Assembly (NCBI RefSeq): GCF_022549675.1
Contig: NZ_JAKZGR010000005.1
Coordinates: forward strand, 62,001 to 126,000
Origin: Belliella kenyensis
GTDB taxonomy: Bacteria > Bacteroidota > Bacteroidia > Cytophagales > Cyclobacteriaceae
Length of the DNA: 64,000 nucleotides
Reading direction: 5' to 3'
The notes under the pieces were generated by a model. The model was given only the letters and a program-made list of their open reading frames with translations. It was not told the origin of the DNA and did no database searches. Every line of letters begins with the position of its first letter. Position 1 is the first letter of the stretch. Both the position numbers and the translations under genes were made by a program. This document shows positions 43,761 to 52,622 of the stretch, one piece after another.

Positions 43761-44876
43761 ATGGCTTACTTGATTAACCCAGATAGAACAAGACCTTGGA
43801 ACAACCTTCCTGAGCTTCCCATTGAAGAGCAATATTATAGAGATTTGGATATTTTTGAGCAGTTGGGAGAAGCGAAGGCTGCTATTGCTAGGTTGCAGGG
43901 ACGAAGTGCAGCTATACCTAATCAGGGCATGCTAATTAACTCTATCAGTTTACAGGAAGCGAAAGCTTCTTCTGAGATTGAAAATATTTTCACTACAGAT
44001 GACGAGCTATATAAGGCCTTCAGCGATGAAAGCATCAAGCAAGGGCCAACCAAGCAAATACTCCATTATCGGGAATCTTTATGGCAGGGTCACCAATACC
44101 TCCAAGTCCACCAAGAGTTTGATATTCCATATTTTGAATTGGTTTATCAAACTATTACAGGGATGGGTGATGGCATAAGAAAACCATTTGCCCAAACCTA
44201 TATTCGTCAAGGTGGGTCTGGGCCAAATGCAGGAAAAGCTGTATATACTCCTCCTAGAGGAGAAGGAATAATAGAAGCCAAAATGAAAAATCTTGTAGCT
44301 TTTATGAATGATGAACATACCCATAAAATTGATCCAATTTTGAAAATGGCTATGGGCCATTTTCAATTTGAAGCAATACATCCCTTTAGAGATGGAAATG
44401 GTCGAACGGGAAGGCTATTCAACATCCACTTCCTGACACAGAAAGGACTCTTGGATCTACCTATATTATTTTTGAGTAAGTTCATACTTGATAGAAAAGA
44501 AGATTATTATGCATTTTTGGCAGGTGTGACCCAGCGAGGAGCTTGGAAAGATTGGTTACTATTCATGCTGAAAGCAGTGGAAGTCACCTCTACAGACACT
44601 TATTTGAAGATCAATGATATCCTTGCTGCTAAAGATAGTATTCTAGAAATAGTCGAAAAGGAAACATCCATCAGCAGGCCAGAGTTGCTGGTAGAGGCTA
44701 TTTTCACCCAACCTTACACTAAGGTGAAGCACCTTACAGACAAGAAAATATATGCTGAAAATACCGCACGTCAATACCTCAACATCTTGTCAGAAATTGG
44801 TATCGTAGAACGAAGAGAAATAAGTGGTGCTCACTATTACATGAATTTAGAACTTTATAGGATTTTGGGACAATAG
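43761..44876 (+). CDS. Class II Fic-domain protein (putative AMP transferase)
   Basis: Fic proteins transfer AMP (or another nucleotide moiety) from ATP to a target protein hydroxyl. The 371-residue protein has a Fic_N region, then the catalytic motif HPFRDGNGRTGR at 207-218 with His207 as base. The autoinhibitory motif SSEIEN at residues 70-75 (form S/TxxxE/N) lies ahead of the core, which is the class II arrangement. A C-terminal region at about 290-371 reads as a winged helix and could bind DNA. The target is unknown. The gene stands alone behind three palindromes, which hints at autoregulation. Confidence 0.92.
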   Translation: MAYLINPDRTRPWNNLPELPIEEQYYRDLDIFEQLGEAKAAIARLQGRSAAIPNQGMLINSISLQEAKASSEIENIFTTDDELYKAFSDESIKQGPTKQILHYRESLWQGHQYLQVHQEFDIPYFELVYQTITGMGDGIRKPFAQTYIRQGGSGPNAGKAVYTPPRGEGIIEAKMKNLVAFMNDEHTHKIDPILKMAMGHFQFEAIHPFRDGNGRTGRLFNIHFLTQKGLLDLPILFLSKFILDRKEDYYAFLAGVTQRGAWKDWLLFMLKAVEVTSTDTYLKINDILAAKDSILEIVEKETSISRPELLVEAIFTQPYTKVKHLTDKKIYAENTARQYLNILSEIGIVERREISGAHYYMNLELYRILGQ

Positions 44877-44982
44877 CTGTTTCATCGTAAGGGAGGTGTA
44901 CATTTTTTCATAGAACACAAAAACTATAATCTTATTTCATTATAAAAGTTTTAGTTATTATCTTACAACTAAATTCTTATAT

Positions 44983-46113
44983 ATGAAAAACTCACTCTTA
45001 TTCCTCAGCATCATTTTACTTTACTCATGTGGCCAAAAAGAAAGTACCAAAGACTATTCACAGATAGAGATCAGTATGGATACGGTGATGGTAGACTCTA
45101 AAGGCGAAATTCTTTCCTTAGCAGGAGACTTGATGGTTTCAGACTTATCAGCTGACAAAACTCTATTATACTACCTCAATCCAATGACCCTTCAGTTAGA
45201 AATAGTCGATTTGGACGAGTTGGAATTTGTTCAAAGAGTTCAGTATGATGAAGAAGGTCCTAATGGAGTAGGGAGGTTTGCCATGCAGTTCCAAGTGCTT
45301 CCAGATGAAAAGTTCTTTTTAGGAAGTTATACAAGCAAGGGCATATTCGACTTGTCCAGCAAGCTGATTAGCAAATATGATTTTCGCATGTCAGAGCTTA
45401 ATGGAGATCAAGACTTCGAAGGATATGTAGAGAAAACCTTGGTGGTAAATCCAAAAGACGAAAATCAACTATTCACAATCTTGATTAGCTGGAATGATCA
45501 ATTAACACTTTTGGGAAGTATTGATGTGCAAACAAAGGAATTTAAAAACTTCCCAATTCCAGCATTAGACTATATGTCCTCGTTCAAGTTGGTATATTCT
45601 GAAGGTGGTAAACCTCTAAGCATGCGCGCCGACTTTATTGATCTCAGCAGATCAGAGGAAATGCTCATCATTTCTAGCAAAGTTGGATCCGATATTTATA
45701 CTTTTGATTTTGCCACCGAAGACTTTATTCACTATCCTGCCCAACCTATAGCACTTCCAGCTAAGAAAACGGTAAAGATACCTCAAATGGTAGAAAGCAT
45801 GGAAGAGTTCCAAAAACATAATCGAGGCTTGGGACAAGATATCAATTTCAGTGCACCAGTTTGGGATGATGAAAATGAGTTTTATTACAGGTTTGCTCAT
45901 TTCTTAAAGCACAAAGAAGAAGACGGCAAATTCATTCATTCAGACACAGAAGTTCACCTGATGCTACTTGACAAGGAGTTTAAGGTACTTTCAGAAACAC
46001 TTTTAGAAAATTACAAAAAAGTGCCAGTCAAACATTTCGCAAAAGATGGTATGCTATGGATATTTGAAAATATGGAAGATGAAATGGGTTTTGTGAGGAT
46101 CAAGATCAGGTAA
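44983..46113 (+). CDS. DUF4221-like lipoprotein, predicted beta-propeller
   Basis: This 376-residue lipoprotein (MKNSLLFLSIILLYSC, Cys16) is of a family I recall as DUF4221, common in Cyclobacteriaceae. It has repeated propeller-like strands, the segment FSAPVWDDENEFYYRFAHF near 290, and the C-terminal signature LWIFENMEDEMGFVRIKI. The function is unknown, though a surface binding role is likely. A truncated relative lies 1.4 kb upstream on the other side of the Fic gene, so the pair likely arose by duplication, with the Fic gene between them. Confidence 0.82.
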   Translation: MKNSLLFLSIILLYSCGQKESTKDYSQIEISMDTVMVDSKGEILSLAGDLMVSDLSADKTLLYYLNPMTLQLEIVDLDELEFVQRVQYDEEGPNGVGRFAMQFQVLPDEKFFLGSYTSKGIFDLSSKLISKYDFRMSELNGDQDFEGYVEKTLVVNPKDENQLFTILISWNDQLTLLGSIDVQTKEFKNFPIPALDYMSSFKLVYSEGGKPLSMRADFIDLSRSEEMLIISSKVGSDIYTFDFATEDFIHYPAQPIALPAKKTVKIPQMVESMEEFQKHNRGLGQDINFSAPVWDDENEFYYRFAHFLKHKEEDGKFIHSDTEVHLMLLDKEFKVLSETLLENYKKVPVKHFAKDGMLWIFENMEDEMGFVRIKIR

Positions 46114-46200
46114 TACCAAAGATATACTAACCATAAAAAGCGAAAGTCAAACTTTCAGAATTCAATGTTGAGATTTTGGCAATAAATCCAAAAACAGAAA

Positions 46201-46361
46201 GACCTTCGGGGTTTTGGAAACCCCAAAGGTCACTGTGCACATTAACCTTTGAGGTCTTTTTTGGACCTCGAAGGTTTTCATTAGTAAGAGCTACCTTTTT
46301 CTGAAATCAATTCCTGTTATACAAAGACCTTCGGGTATGCGCTGGCGCACTCAAAGGTCTT
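46201..46361. repeat. Three related hairpins with the ACCTT...AAGGT core
   Basis: Hairpins at 46201-46231 (GACCTTCGGGGTTTTGG...CCCCAAAGGTC), 46244-46276 (AACCTTTGAGGTC...GACCTCGAAGGTT) and 46324-46361 (AAGACCTT...AAGGTCTT) follow each other between two convergent genes. They could act as bidirectional terminators. The core type is a common intergenic repeat in Bacteroidota, to my recollection. Confidence 0.82.
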
Positions 46362-46387
46362 AAATTTATTATCTAACGTTTTGCTTC

Positions 46388-48652
46388 TCAAAAAGGAATC
46401 CTAACATTCAAAGCTACATTTCTTCCCATTTGATTGACACCGAATGGTCTGAAAAGTGACATGTGATCAAGATATGTTCTGTTCAATAAATTGGTCCCAC
46501 TGATATAAACATCCATAGGCTTACCTGCTATCAACACTTGGCTACCTACATTCAAGCCAAGCAAATAATACCCTGGTGTGGCGTCCTCCAAGGGAGCTTC
46601 TCTATTTTGATCAAACACCAAAGCACCCGTCAAACTGATATAAGGATTATGCAATGCTCCCATATCCTTCAACTTAAAATCCAAAGAATGATTCCATCTG
46701 AATGCCGGAATATAAGGCAAGTAACTCATATCAGATCTTCGCTGACCAATCACCATGCTGTAAGAAGTAGATCCAGAAATCCACCTTGCTGACCTTGGAT
46801 GAATATCCAGCTCTACCTCACCACCGTATAACCTTGCATCTGCTTGCTCAAACTCCCACACAGTCAAATCACCCATCATCTCAGCTGTAGGCGAGAAGAA
46901 GATATAATTGTCGATGTGATTGTAAAATACTTCACCAGAGATCGAGAAATCCTTCTGGCTATACCGAATACCAAAGTCCGTTTGAATATTTTGCTCTCTC
47001 ACAAAGTCTGCATTGCCTCTTTCAAACCTATTGGTACCTGGGTGTGGTCCATTGGAGAATAGCTCACCTAGATCAGGAGATCTAAAACCTTGGGCTACAT
47101 TCAACCTAAACCTCCACTGGTCAGACGGTCTAAAAGTAGTCCCAGCACTTGCCGTCACACCATCAAAAACCCGCTCAAGTCTTCGGTCTGCTGGATCTCC
47201 AGGAAGGATAAAACCATAATCAATAAGATTTGGAGCACTTGCATCAGCGACTACTTTTCTATAATCATATCGCACACCACCTTGAGCCACCCATTTGTCT
47301 TTGTTGTAATTCAATAGTAAGTATACAGACCTATCATCCTTGGTCGCATCAGGGATTAGAATTTCCTCTGCTTCGACCATGTTTTTGTTTTGTAAATAAA
47401 ATCCCTGAACACCCACAATTGCTTCAAGCCCTTCTGTCAGTTCTTTGAAATACTTGATATCGTACATGAAATTGGTCTGGCGAAGGCCAAGATCTATATC
47501 ATCCATATCATCTTCGATTTCTTTTCTGTTGTTCATATGAAGCCCAAATGTTGCTTTCAGCCTATCCTCACCGACAAAGACATTCGTTTCTGAGTTTAGG
47601 AAATGATCCGTCACATCTTGAAAAGGCAATTGCATCGCACGATCATTGCGAGTTGTGGCCAGTCCATCTAGATCATCTTCATCCACGATTCCTAAGCGTT
47701 GCTTGAGATAGGTATATCTCAGTCTTGTATCTCCCCAATTTTTCTTGAGACCTATTCCTGTTTTTATATTTTGGGTATTGAATCTGGTATTGCCTATGGT
47801 CGTGCCATCTCCGTCGAGGTAGTCAGCATGAGACTCTGTTGCCGCTCTCATGGACCATACAAAACCATTTTCACTAGCACCTTTTACACCTGCCTCTGTT
47901 CTATAGCCCAATGAATTGCTATAACCCCTCAGGTTCACATCTCCTTCGACATTGCCAGCAAGTGCATCTGCCTCTTCTATCAAGTTCACCACACCAGCCA
48001 TGGCTCCTGATCCATAAATGATAGATGCAGGCCCTTTGATCAATTCGATATTGCTGATTCCAGTCTCTGAAAGACCCAATCCATGATCAGCACCCCACTG
48101 CTGATTTTCGAACCTTCCGCCTTGGTATACAGAAAGTACCCTGCTAAATGAAAGTCCTCTGATTACTGGTTTGGAAATACCTGGACCAAGGGAGATTTCA
48201 CTGACACCAGGAGTACGGGTCAGTGTAGTCATCAAGCTTGGTGCAGGCATCTTAAGGATAGCATCTCTGCTTACCTTTTCGATCGCTATCGGTGAGCTTT
48301 CTTTGCTCATGATATATGCACCCGACACCACTACTTCATCGATATTTGAAACAGCCTCTTCGAGTTCTATGACCAAGTTACTTCTATCAGAAGGCCTTAG
48401 CATTTGAGTTTTGGTGCCATAGCCCACAAAAGAAAACTGAACTGTAAAAGTCCGATCGGGAATCGTACTCAATGAAAATGATCCGTCAATATCAGTCACT
48501 ACCCCTTTGCTAAGTTCAGGGATGTAAACAGATACTCCAGGAATAGGTTGCTTGGTGTTTTTGTCTATGACTTTGCCGTCAATAGCCATATTTTGAGATG
48601 CCCATGAAGTCCAAGATAGGAGACATGCAGCAACGAGTAATATCAGTCGCAT
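46388..48652 (-). CDS. TonB-dependent receptor, ZnuD-like (probable zinc uptake)
   Basis: This 754-residue outer-membrane receptor has signal peptide MRLILLVAACLLSWTSWA and a carboxypeptidase-like N-domain at about 22-105. The plug contains GISKPVIRGLSFSRVLSVYQ and NIELIKGPASIIYGSGAMAG, and the barrel ends ALNVRIPF. The segment QQWGADHGLGLSETGI near 185 and the overall length resemble the ZnuD/metal receptor group. The upstream His-rich small protein and its Zur-type site support zinc as substrate. Its TonB partner could be the divergent TonB-domain protein at 29 kb. Confidence 0.85.
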   Translation of the reverse strand: MRLILLVAACLLSWTSWASQNMAIDGKVIDKNTKQPIPGVSVYIPELSKGVVTDIDGSFSLSTIPDRTFTVQFSFVGYGTKTQMLRPSDRSNLVIELEEAVSNIDEVVVSGAYIMSKESSPIAIEKVSRDAILKMPAPSLMTTLTRTPGVSEISLGPGISKPVIRGLSFSRVLSVYQGGRFENQQWGADHGLGLSETGISNIELIKGPASIIYGSGAMAGVVNLIEEADALAGNVEGDVNLRGYSNSLGYRTEAGVKGASENGFVWSMRAATESHADYLDGDGTTIGNTRFNTQNIKTGIGLKKNWGDTRLRYTYLKQRLGIVDEDDLDGLATTRNDRAMQLPFQDVTDHFLNSETNVFVGEDRLKATFGLHMNNRKEIEDDMDDIDLGLRQTNFMYDIKYFKELTEGLEAIVGVQGFYLQNKNMVEAEEILIPDATKDDRSVYLLLNYNKDKWVAQGGVRYDYRKVVADASAPNLIDYGFILPGDPADRRLERVFDGVTASAGTTFRPSDQWRFRLNVAQGFRSPDLGELFSNGPHPGTNRFERGNADFVREQNIQTDFGIRYSQKDFSISGEVFYNHIDNYIFFSPTAEMMGDLTVWEFEQADARLYGGEVELDIHPRSARWISGSTSYSMVIGQRRSDMSYLPYIPAFRWNHSLDFKLKDMGALHNPYISLTGALVFDQNREAPLEDATPGYYLLGLNVGSQVLIAGKPMDVYISGTNLLNRTYLDHMSLFRPFGVNQMGRNVALNVRIPF

Positions 48653-48741
48653 GAAACGTTGTATGATTTTTTAGAAATAGAAAATAAGGTAGAACTGCTT
48701 CTACCAAGAAGCTGGTGAAGCTAAAATGTAATTCAGAAAAA

Positions 48742-49104
48742 TCAAGCGATAGGTGGACCTCTGTGGTCGAAGCCAAAATGAAACTCAAAATCAGCCACTC
48801 CTGCAGAAAGGAATGCGTCTTGAGTAGCGATTTCGATGGAAATAAGTGGTAACTCGTAATTTAAATCAAATATTAAATAATCAGCATGAGCTATCAGGTC
48901 CAAAAAAATCAATTCCTCTTCAGTGTGACCATGATCAGGCAGCTCTTGTTGCTCCTCAGTCAAAAGAGGGTGAGCATGCGTGATGATCCGCCCATTCTCT
49001 AATTCGTGAGCGTGAAAAAAGAATATCCCGTTTGCTAATACACTTAGCAAAAGCGCCATACAGAAATGGCTGAATAAGGGCAGTATTTTTCTAAATTGGT
49101 TCAC
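48742..49104 (-). CDS. Small exported His-rich protein upstream of the ZnuD-like receptor
   Basis: This is a 120-residue protein with start GTG at 49104. A hydrophobic segment (FCMALLLSVLANGIFFF) is followed by HAHELENGRIITHAHPLL and DHGHTEEEL. A C-terminal stretch ends FHFGFDHRGPPIA. The clustered His and acidic residues are suited to zinc or other divalent metal binding. It lies 89 bp upstream of the receptor in the same direction and is probably the first gene of its operon. I recognise no named family, and membrane-anchored or processed forms are both possible. Confidence 0.68.
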   Translation of the reverse strand: MNQFRKILPLFSHFCMALLLSVLANGIFFFHAHELENGRIITHAHPLLTEEQQELPDHGHTEEELIFLDLIAHADYLIFDLNYELPLISIEIATQDAFLSAGVADFEFHFGFDHRGPPIA

Positions 49105-49132
49105 GAAATTATCAATTCTTCTATACTGAAGA

Positions 49133-49151
49133 TTTGCTGTAATGTTGCAAA
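49133..49151 (-). promoter_or_regulatory. Putative Zur-type operator upstream of the His-rich gene
   Basis: The reverse strand reads TTTGCAACATTACAGCAAA, an imperfect palindrome. Its first eight bases are identical to the site at 29860 (TTTGCAACTTTGTTGCATT). It sits 29-47 bases before the start codon, in promoter range. Confidence 0.5.
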
Positions 49152-49364
49152 CTTAGGAAAGATTCTTCAAAAAACTGCTAAAACATTACTTTTGGGGTAA
49201 TTTTAGAGGGCTGAGTGGTAGGTTTATTTCATTTCCATCAACATAATGATTGGATTCTTTACTTTAAGTTGTGGCTTTAAGACTTCTTTTATCAGCATCT
49301 AAGATTCCTGCTTCATTTGATATTTCTTTATACAACTAACTAGGATTATGAAAGTGACCAGCTT
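49152..49364. other. Gap between the toxin gene and the His-rich gene
   Basis: No gene or structure is supported here. The stretch is AT-rich and holds the presumed promoter of the His-rich protein operon on the minus strand. Confidence 0.35.
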
Positions 49365-49664
49365 TTATTCACTAAGTCTGTTTTTCAAGTCCATTCGTTC
49401 GTGTAAAATTCTCGTGATTTCAATTGGCTGGTTAATTCGTTTACGATAAAAAACAATATGCCTGCTCATTTTTAGTCCAAAAAGGTCATTTGTTATTCCG
49501 TCATAGTTTTTTCCTAATTCGGGATTATTCGCAATGTTTTGGAAACTATCCATCAGTAAATTATAATATTTATCAGCCTGTTCTTCAGACCAATTATCAA
49601 TCGTGTATTCCCAAATCCGCTTTAAATCTTCGACAGCTTTATTAGTCAATTCATATTTAGCCAT
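49365..49664 (-). CDS. parE: RelE/ParE-family toxin
   Basis: This is the toxin of a type II toxin-antitoxin module, 99 residues with the RelE/ParE fold. It has YELTNKAVEDLKRIWEYTID at the N-terminus and PELGKNYDGI, VFYRKRI and LHERMDL toward the end. ParE toxins inhibit DNA gyrase; RelE toxins cleave mRNA. The sequence (ending MDLKNRL) and the ParD-type partner favour ParE. It overlaps the antitoxin gene by 8 bp, as is usual for coupled translation. Confidence 0.9.
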   Translation of the reverse strand: MAKYELTNKAVEDLKRIWEYTIDNWSEEQADKYYNLLMDSFQNIANNPELGKNYDGITNDLFGLKMSRHIVFYRKRINQPIEITRILHERMDLKNRLSE

Positions 49665-49905
49665 TCTTTTTACGATTAGCTTTTAATTCTTGAAGGTGTT
49701 TCTCTGGATCAAAATCGTGGGCAATTCCGCTATCTATTCCTTCTTGAATTGCACTTCTAAGGGCTATAACTTTATTTTCTTCGTTTTCCAAAAGGCGAAG
49801 CCCAGCACGGATTACTTCGCTAACATTTTTATAGCGTCCAGCGGAAACTTGTGCTTGGACAAATTGGTCGAAATAATTTCCTAGAGATATTGATGTATTT
49901 TTCAT
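49657..49905 (-). CDS. parD: ParD-like ribbon-helix-helix antitoxin
   Basis: This is an 82-residue antitoxin. The start at 49905 (MKNTSISLGNYFDQFV) is preferred over the upstream frame from 49953. The N-terminal ribbon-helix-helix (KNTSISLGNY, KNVSEVIRAGLRLLENEE) binds DNA, and the C-terminal tail neutralises the toxin. It represses its own operon via the 17-bp palindrome at 49929. This is the first gene of the TA pair. Confidence 0.9.
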   Translation of the reverse strand: MKNTSISLGNYFDQFVQAQVSAGRYKNVSEVIRAGLRLLENEENKVIALRSAIQEGIDSGIAHDFDPEKHLQELKANRKKNG

Positions 49906-49928
49906 TATTTGGAAGCTTTTCCTCAAAT

Positions 49929-49945
49929 TTACCAAAAATTGGTAA
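49929..49945. promoter_or_regulatory. Palindromic operator of the parDE operon
   Basis: TTACCAA and TTGGTAA are perfect 7-bp arms around AAA, 24 bases upstream of the antitoxin ATG. The site is suited to a ribbon-helix-helix dimer pair. Confidence 0.65.
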
Positions 49946-49953
49946 TACCGCAA

Positions 49954-50258
49954 ATTTTGATAGGGCTTTAGATAAAATAGGAAGCCAGTTTAAATAGAGG
50001 TAATTTCGAGGCCTAAATCCTCATGAATCAGACTATCCCAGCTCGGGATGCTATTTTTATTCTCTTGACTTATCCCCTCTTTATATCAAAATCCACAGAT
50101 CTTGGATAAGGGAAGTCTTGCCCAAGGCAAAGCAAAACCTTCTAAATCCAAGCAAAAACTAAAACAACCACTTCCTAAAATCCAACAAACTGATGTAGAT
50201 CGTAAAAAATCTAATTGAAACTGTTATGAACATAGAATCTATTGCCTAATTTCACAGC
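49954..50258. other. 305-bp gap
   Basis: I see no gene, repeat or structured RNA here. Confidence 0.4.
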
Positions 50259-50633
50259 ATGATCAATTTCGATTTCAAACCAGCTAGCTATTTTAATGGG
50301 ACAGGACCAAATACACTGATCTGTAAGCTCAGCTATCCAGAAAGTCAATGGGGTGAAGAGATCAGCATTTATGCCAATGCTTTGGACGGGCTTTACTATT
50401 TTGAGGCGGTGGATTTTTATGGCAATGATATCACTCTAAATCCCGAAAAATCACCTCATGAACTCAGTCTACAAGAATTAATATTTTTAATAGAAACGAT
50501 GGACGTAGATCCAAAGACGGCCCAAGGAAATATTCAACTAACCTTGTCAGGAATCCCTCTTGCAGAAAGCCAACTCTATCGAGATTTGGAAAATTACTTC
50601 CTAGAAAAAAGAAAAACCTTTGGGATGATTTAA
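50259..50633 (+). CDS. Unknown cytoplasmic protein
   Basis: This is a 124-residue protein, MINFDFKPASYFNGTGPNTL, with no signal peptide. It has aromatic/acidic content (IYANALDGLYYFEAVDFYG) and a helical acidic middle (SLQELIFLIETMDVDPKTA). The family is not recognised. Its 3' end overlaps by 4 bp the stop of a small convergent ORF at 50630-50869. Confidence 0.6.
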   Translation: MINFDFKPASYFNGTGPNTLICKLSYPESQWGEEISIYANALDGLYYFEAVDFYGNDITLNPEKSPHELSLQELIFLIETMDVDPKTAQGNIQLTLSGIPLAESQLYRDLENYFLEKRKTFGMI

Positions 50634-50869
50634 AAATCCAAAATGGTCTGATAAGACTTGCTAAGTACATGATTGCTTTTGAACCAATAATCATAAGTTT
50701 CAAAATCTATACAGTCTTGTAGGTCTACACCGTGCAAATTCACCTTTTTCAAACTGTTTGAAGGAAGCCAGCTTCTCAAATCATTTGCTTGATCGATAGT
50801 GAGCTGTGATAATTGAACCAGTTTTTCACCTTCTATCTCAATGGGTATCAGTCTATTCATTTTATTCAC
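50630..50869 (-). CDS. Unknown small protein
   Basis: A 79-residue ORF, MNKMNRLIPIEIEGEKLVQL, with an N-terminal beta/alpha pattern and ending SKSYQTILDF. The start could also be the Met at 50860. It converges with the preceding gene (4-bp overlap). The coding sequence looks real by composition, but I recognise no family. The 80 bp to the AEC transporter start hold the two promoters. Confidence 0.5.
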   Translation of the reverse strand: MNKMNRLIPIEIEGEKLVQLSQLTIDQANDLRSWLPSNSLKKVNLHGVDLQDCIDFETYDYWFKSNHVLSKSYQTILDF

Positions 50870-50949
50870 ATTTAACTTTTACAAAAAAAGCAGATAAAAT
50901 CAATTCACGCCCAAATACAAAATTATGATTGTGTTAACTTTGCTACACT

Positions 50950-51858
50950 ATGGGTAACCTTTTCCTGATCATCATTTTTCTTGCAATTGGAGTCTTGCTC
51001 CAAAGCCTAAAAATGCTTCCATCCTCTTCAGCAAAGTACCTGAACAACTATCTCATTTATATTGTCCTCCCTACGCTTTCATTTAGGTTCATTCCTGATA
51101 CCGTGATCGACAGTACTTTACTGATGCCAATATCCACCGCTTGGATTTCATTTGGGCTTTCGTGGTCACTATTTGGTACTTTAGGAAAGGTGTACCTGTG
51201 GGATCGAAGCTTGACAGGCTGTCTTATCATCACAGCAGGTCTTGCCAATACCTCTTTTGTAGGATTTCCTATCGTCAATGCACTTTATGGTGAAGAAGCT
51301 CTCAAGACTGCGTTGATCATTGATCAAGCTGGCTCATTTATTATCGTGAGCTCTATAGCCATCATTGTGGCGTCTATCTATTCCAAGGAGAAAAAGCGAA
51401 AGAGAGACGTCAGTAAGCAAATATTGACCTTCCCACCTTTCATCAGTTTCGTTTTAGCGATTATGATGAATTTGTTGAGTTTACATCTTCCCGCTCAACT
51501 TGATTTTGCTTTTGAAATGATTGGGCAAACCCTGACACCAGTAGCACTCATTGCAGTCGGGCTTCAGCTGAAAGTTAATTTTCAAGCTCTAAAGTCAACT
51601 TATCTATGGCTTGGACTTGGTTTTAAGCTTGTATTGGCACCTATGGTGATATACATCTTATATGGTATTATCCTGAAAGCAGATGGACTCATCTTTGAAG
51701 TATCGGTCATCGAAACAGCCATGGCTCCCATGATCACAGGGTCTATTATAGCCATTTCTCATGACCTGAAACCCAAACTAGCCTCTTTGCTCGTAGGAGT
51801 TGGCATTCCTTTATCTTTTTTAAGTATCGGGATTTGGTATTGGATTGTCAGTCTATAA
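50950..51858 (+). CDS. AEC-family transporter
   Basis: This is an auxin-efflux-carrier-type inner-membrane transporter of 302 residues with about ten transmembrane segments in two halves. It has the conserved LANTSFVGFPIVNALYGEEA near 90 and SVIETAMAPMITGSIIA near 260. Bacterial AEC members move malonate, amino acids or other organic anions. Its substrate is not predictable. It begins 80 bp after the small convergent gene and is followed by a lipoprotein gene. Confidence 0.9.
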   Translation: MGNLFLIIIFLAIGVLLQSLKMLPSSSAKYLNNYLIYIVLPTLSFRFIPDTVIDSTLLMPISTAWISFGLSWSLFGTLGKVYLWDRSLTGCLIITAGLANTSFVGFPIVNALYGEEALKTALIIDQAGSFIIVSSIAIIVASIYSKEKKRKRDVSKQILTFPPFISFVLAIMMNLLSLHLPAQLDFAFEMIGQTLTPVALIAVGLQLKVNFQALKSTYLWLGLGFKLVLAPMVIYILYGIILKADGLIFEVSVIETAMAPMITGSIIAISHDLKPKLASLLVGVGIPLSFLSIGIWYWIVSL

Positions 51859-51910
51859 TGAACTATATTTATGTATTATTTCTAAACACCTATTTTGGAA
51901 CCCTAACATT

Positions 51911-52537
51911 ATGAAAATTTCCTTTTTGACATTATTTAGCCTAGTGGTGATTGGCTTAGCCTTAAATACATCTTGCAACCCATCCACCAAAGTATCGGAA
52001 ACTATAGAAATGACTGGTTTCGCAGAGCTTGAGCTTCCAGAATTACCATATGCCATCAATGTAAGTTTTAATGGCATAGACAAGCAGAAAGTAGAAATGC
52101 AAGCATTGGTTGCTAATGGAGAGTTGTCTAAATTCAAACCAAAGCTTCTGTATGAAAACTTATATCAAGATGGTGATGGAGTTTCTTCCAAGGGGTTCAC
52201 TCACAGCATCAGCTACATGCTTATTCTTCAACAAAAAGCTGAACTTGATGAGGTGGTGAAAGTTTTGACCAAGCACAAGCTACCTGGTTATGTCAACACC
52301 ATGGGCTCATACATTGAGGAAGAAAAACGGAGCGAAATCGCTGATAAGCTATTTCAGGCTGCCATGAAACATGCAGAAAATAGAATCGCTAAGTTTGCAG
52401 ACTCCAAACAAAAATCTTTCAGCATCATAGAGGTATCAGATGCCGACGAAGCTTATGCAAATCCTGTACCTCATGATGGTGTAGCCTATCAAAACAAACT
52501 TGTGAAAAAAGTGAAGTTGAAAGCTATTTTATATTAG
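51911..52537 (+). CDS. SIMPL-like (DUF541) lipoprotein
   Basis: This is a 208-residue lipoprotein. The ATG at 51911 gives MKISFLTLFSLVVIGLALNT with lipobox NTSC; a start at 51845 would overlap the transporter gene. The mature domain has the strand-helix rhythm of the SIMPL family, including ISYMLILQQKAELDEVVKVL and the helix QAAMKHAENRIAKFADSKQK. Relatives form periplasmic oligomers of unclear function. It ends 85 bp before the pseudouridine synthase gene. Confidence 0.6.
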   Translation: MKISFLTLFSLVVIGLALNTSCNPSTKVSETIEMTGFAELELPELPYAINVSFNGIDKQKVEMQALVANGELSKFKPKLLYENLYQDGDGVSSKGFTHSISYMLILQQKAELDEVVKVLTKHKLPGYVNTMGSYIEEEKRSEIADKLFQAAMKHAENRIAKFADSKQKSFSIIEVSDADEAYANPVPHDGVAYQNKLVKKVKLKAILY

Positions 52538-52622
52538 CTTCTCAATCTTCAATGATTTAGCCAAAGCAAGATTTTATAGGTAAATATTCTACCCTAGTGT
52601 ATAGCTCCATTATTCATTCATC

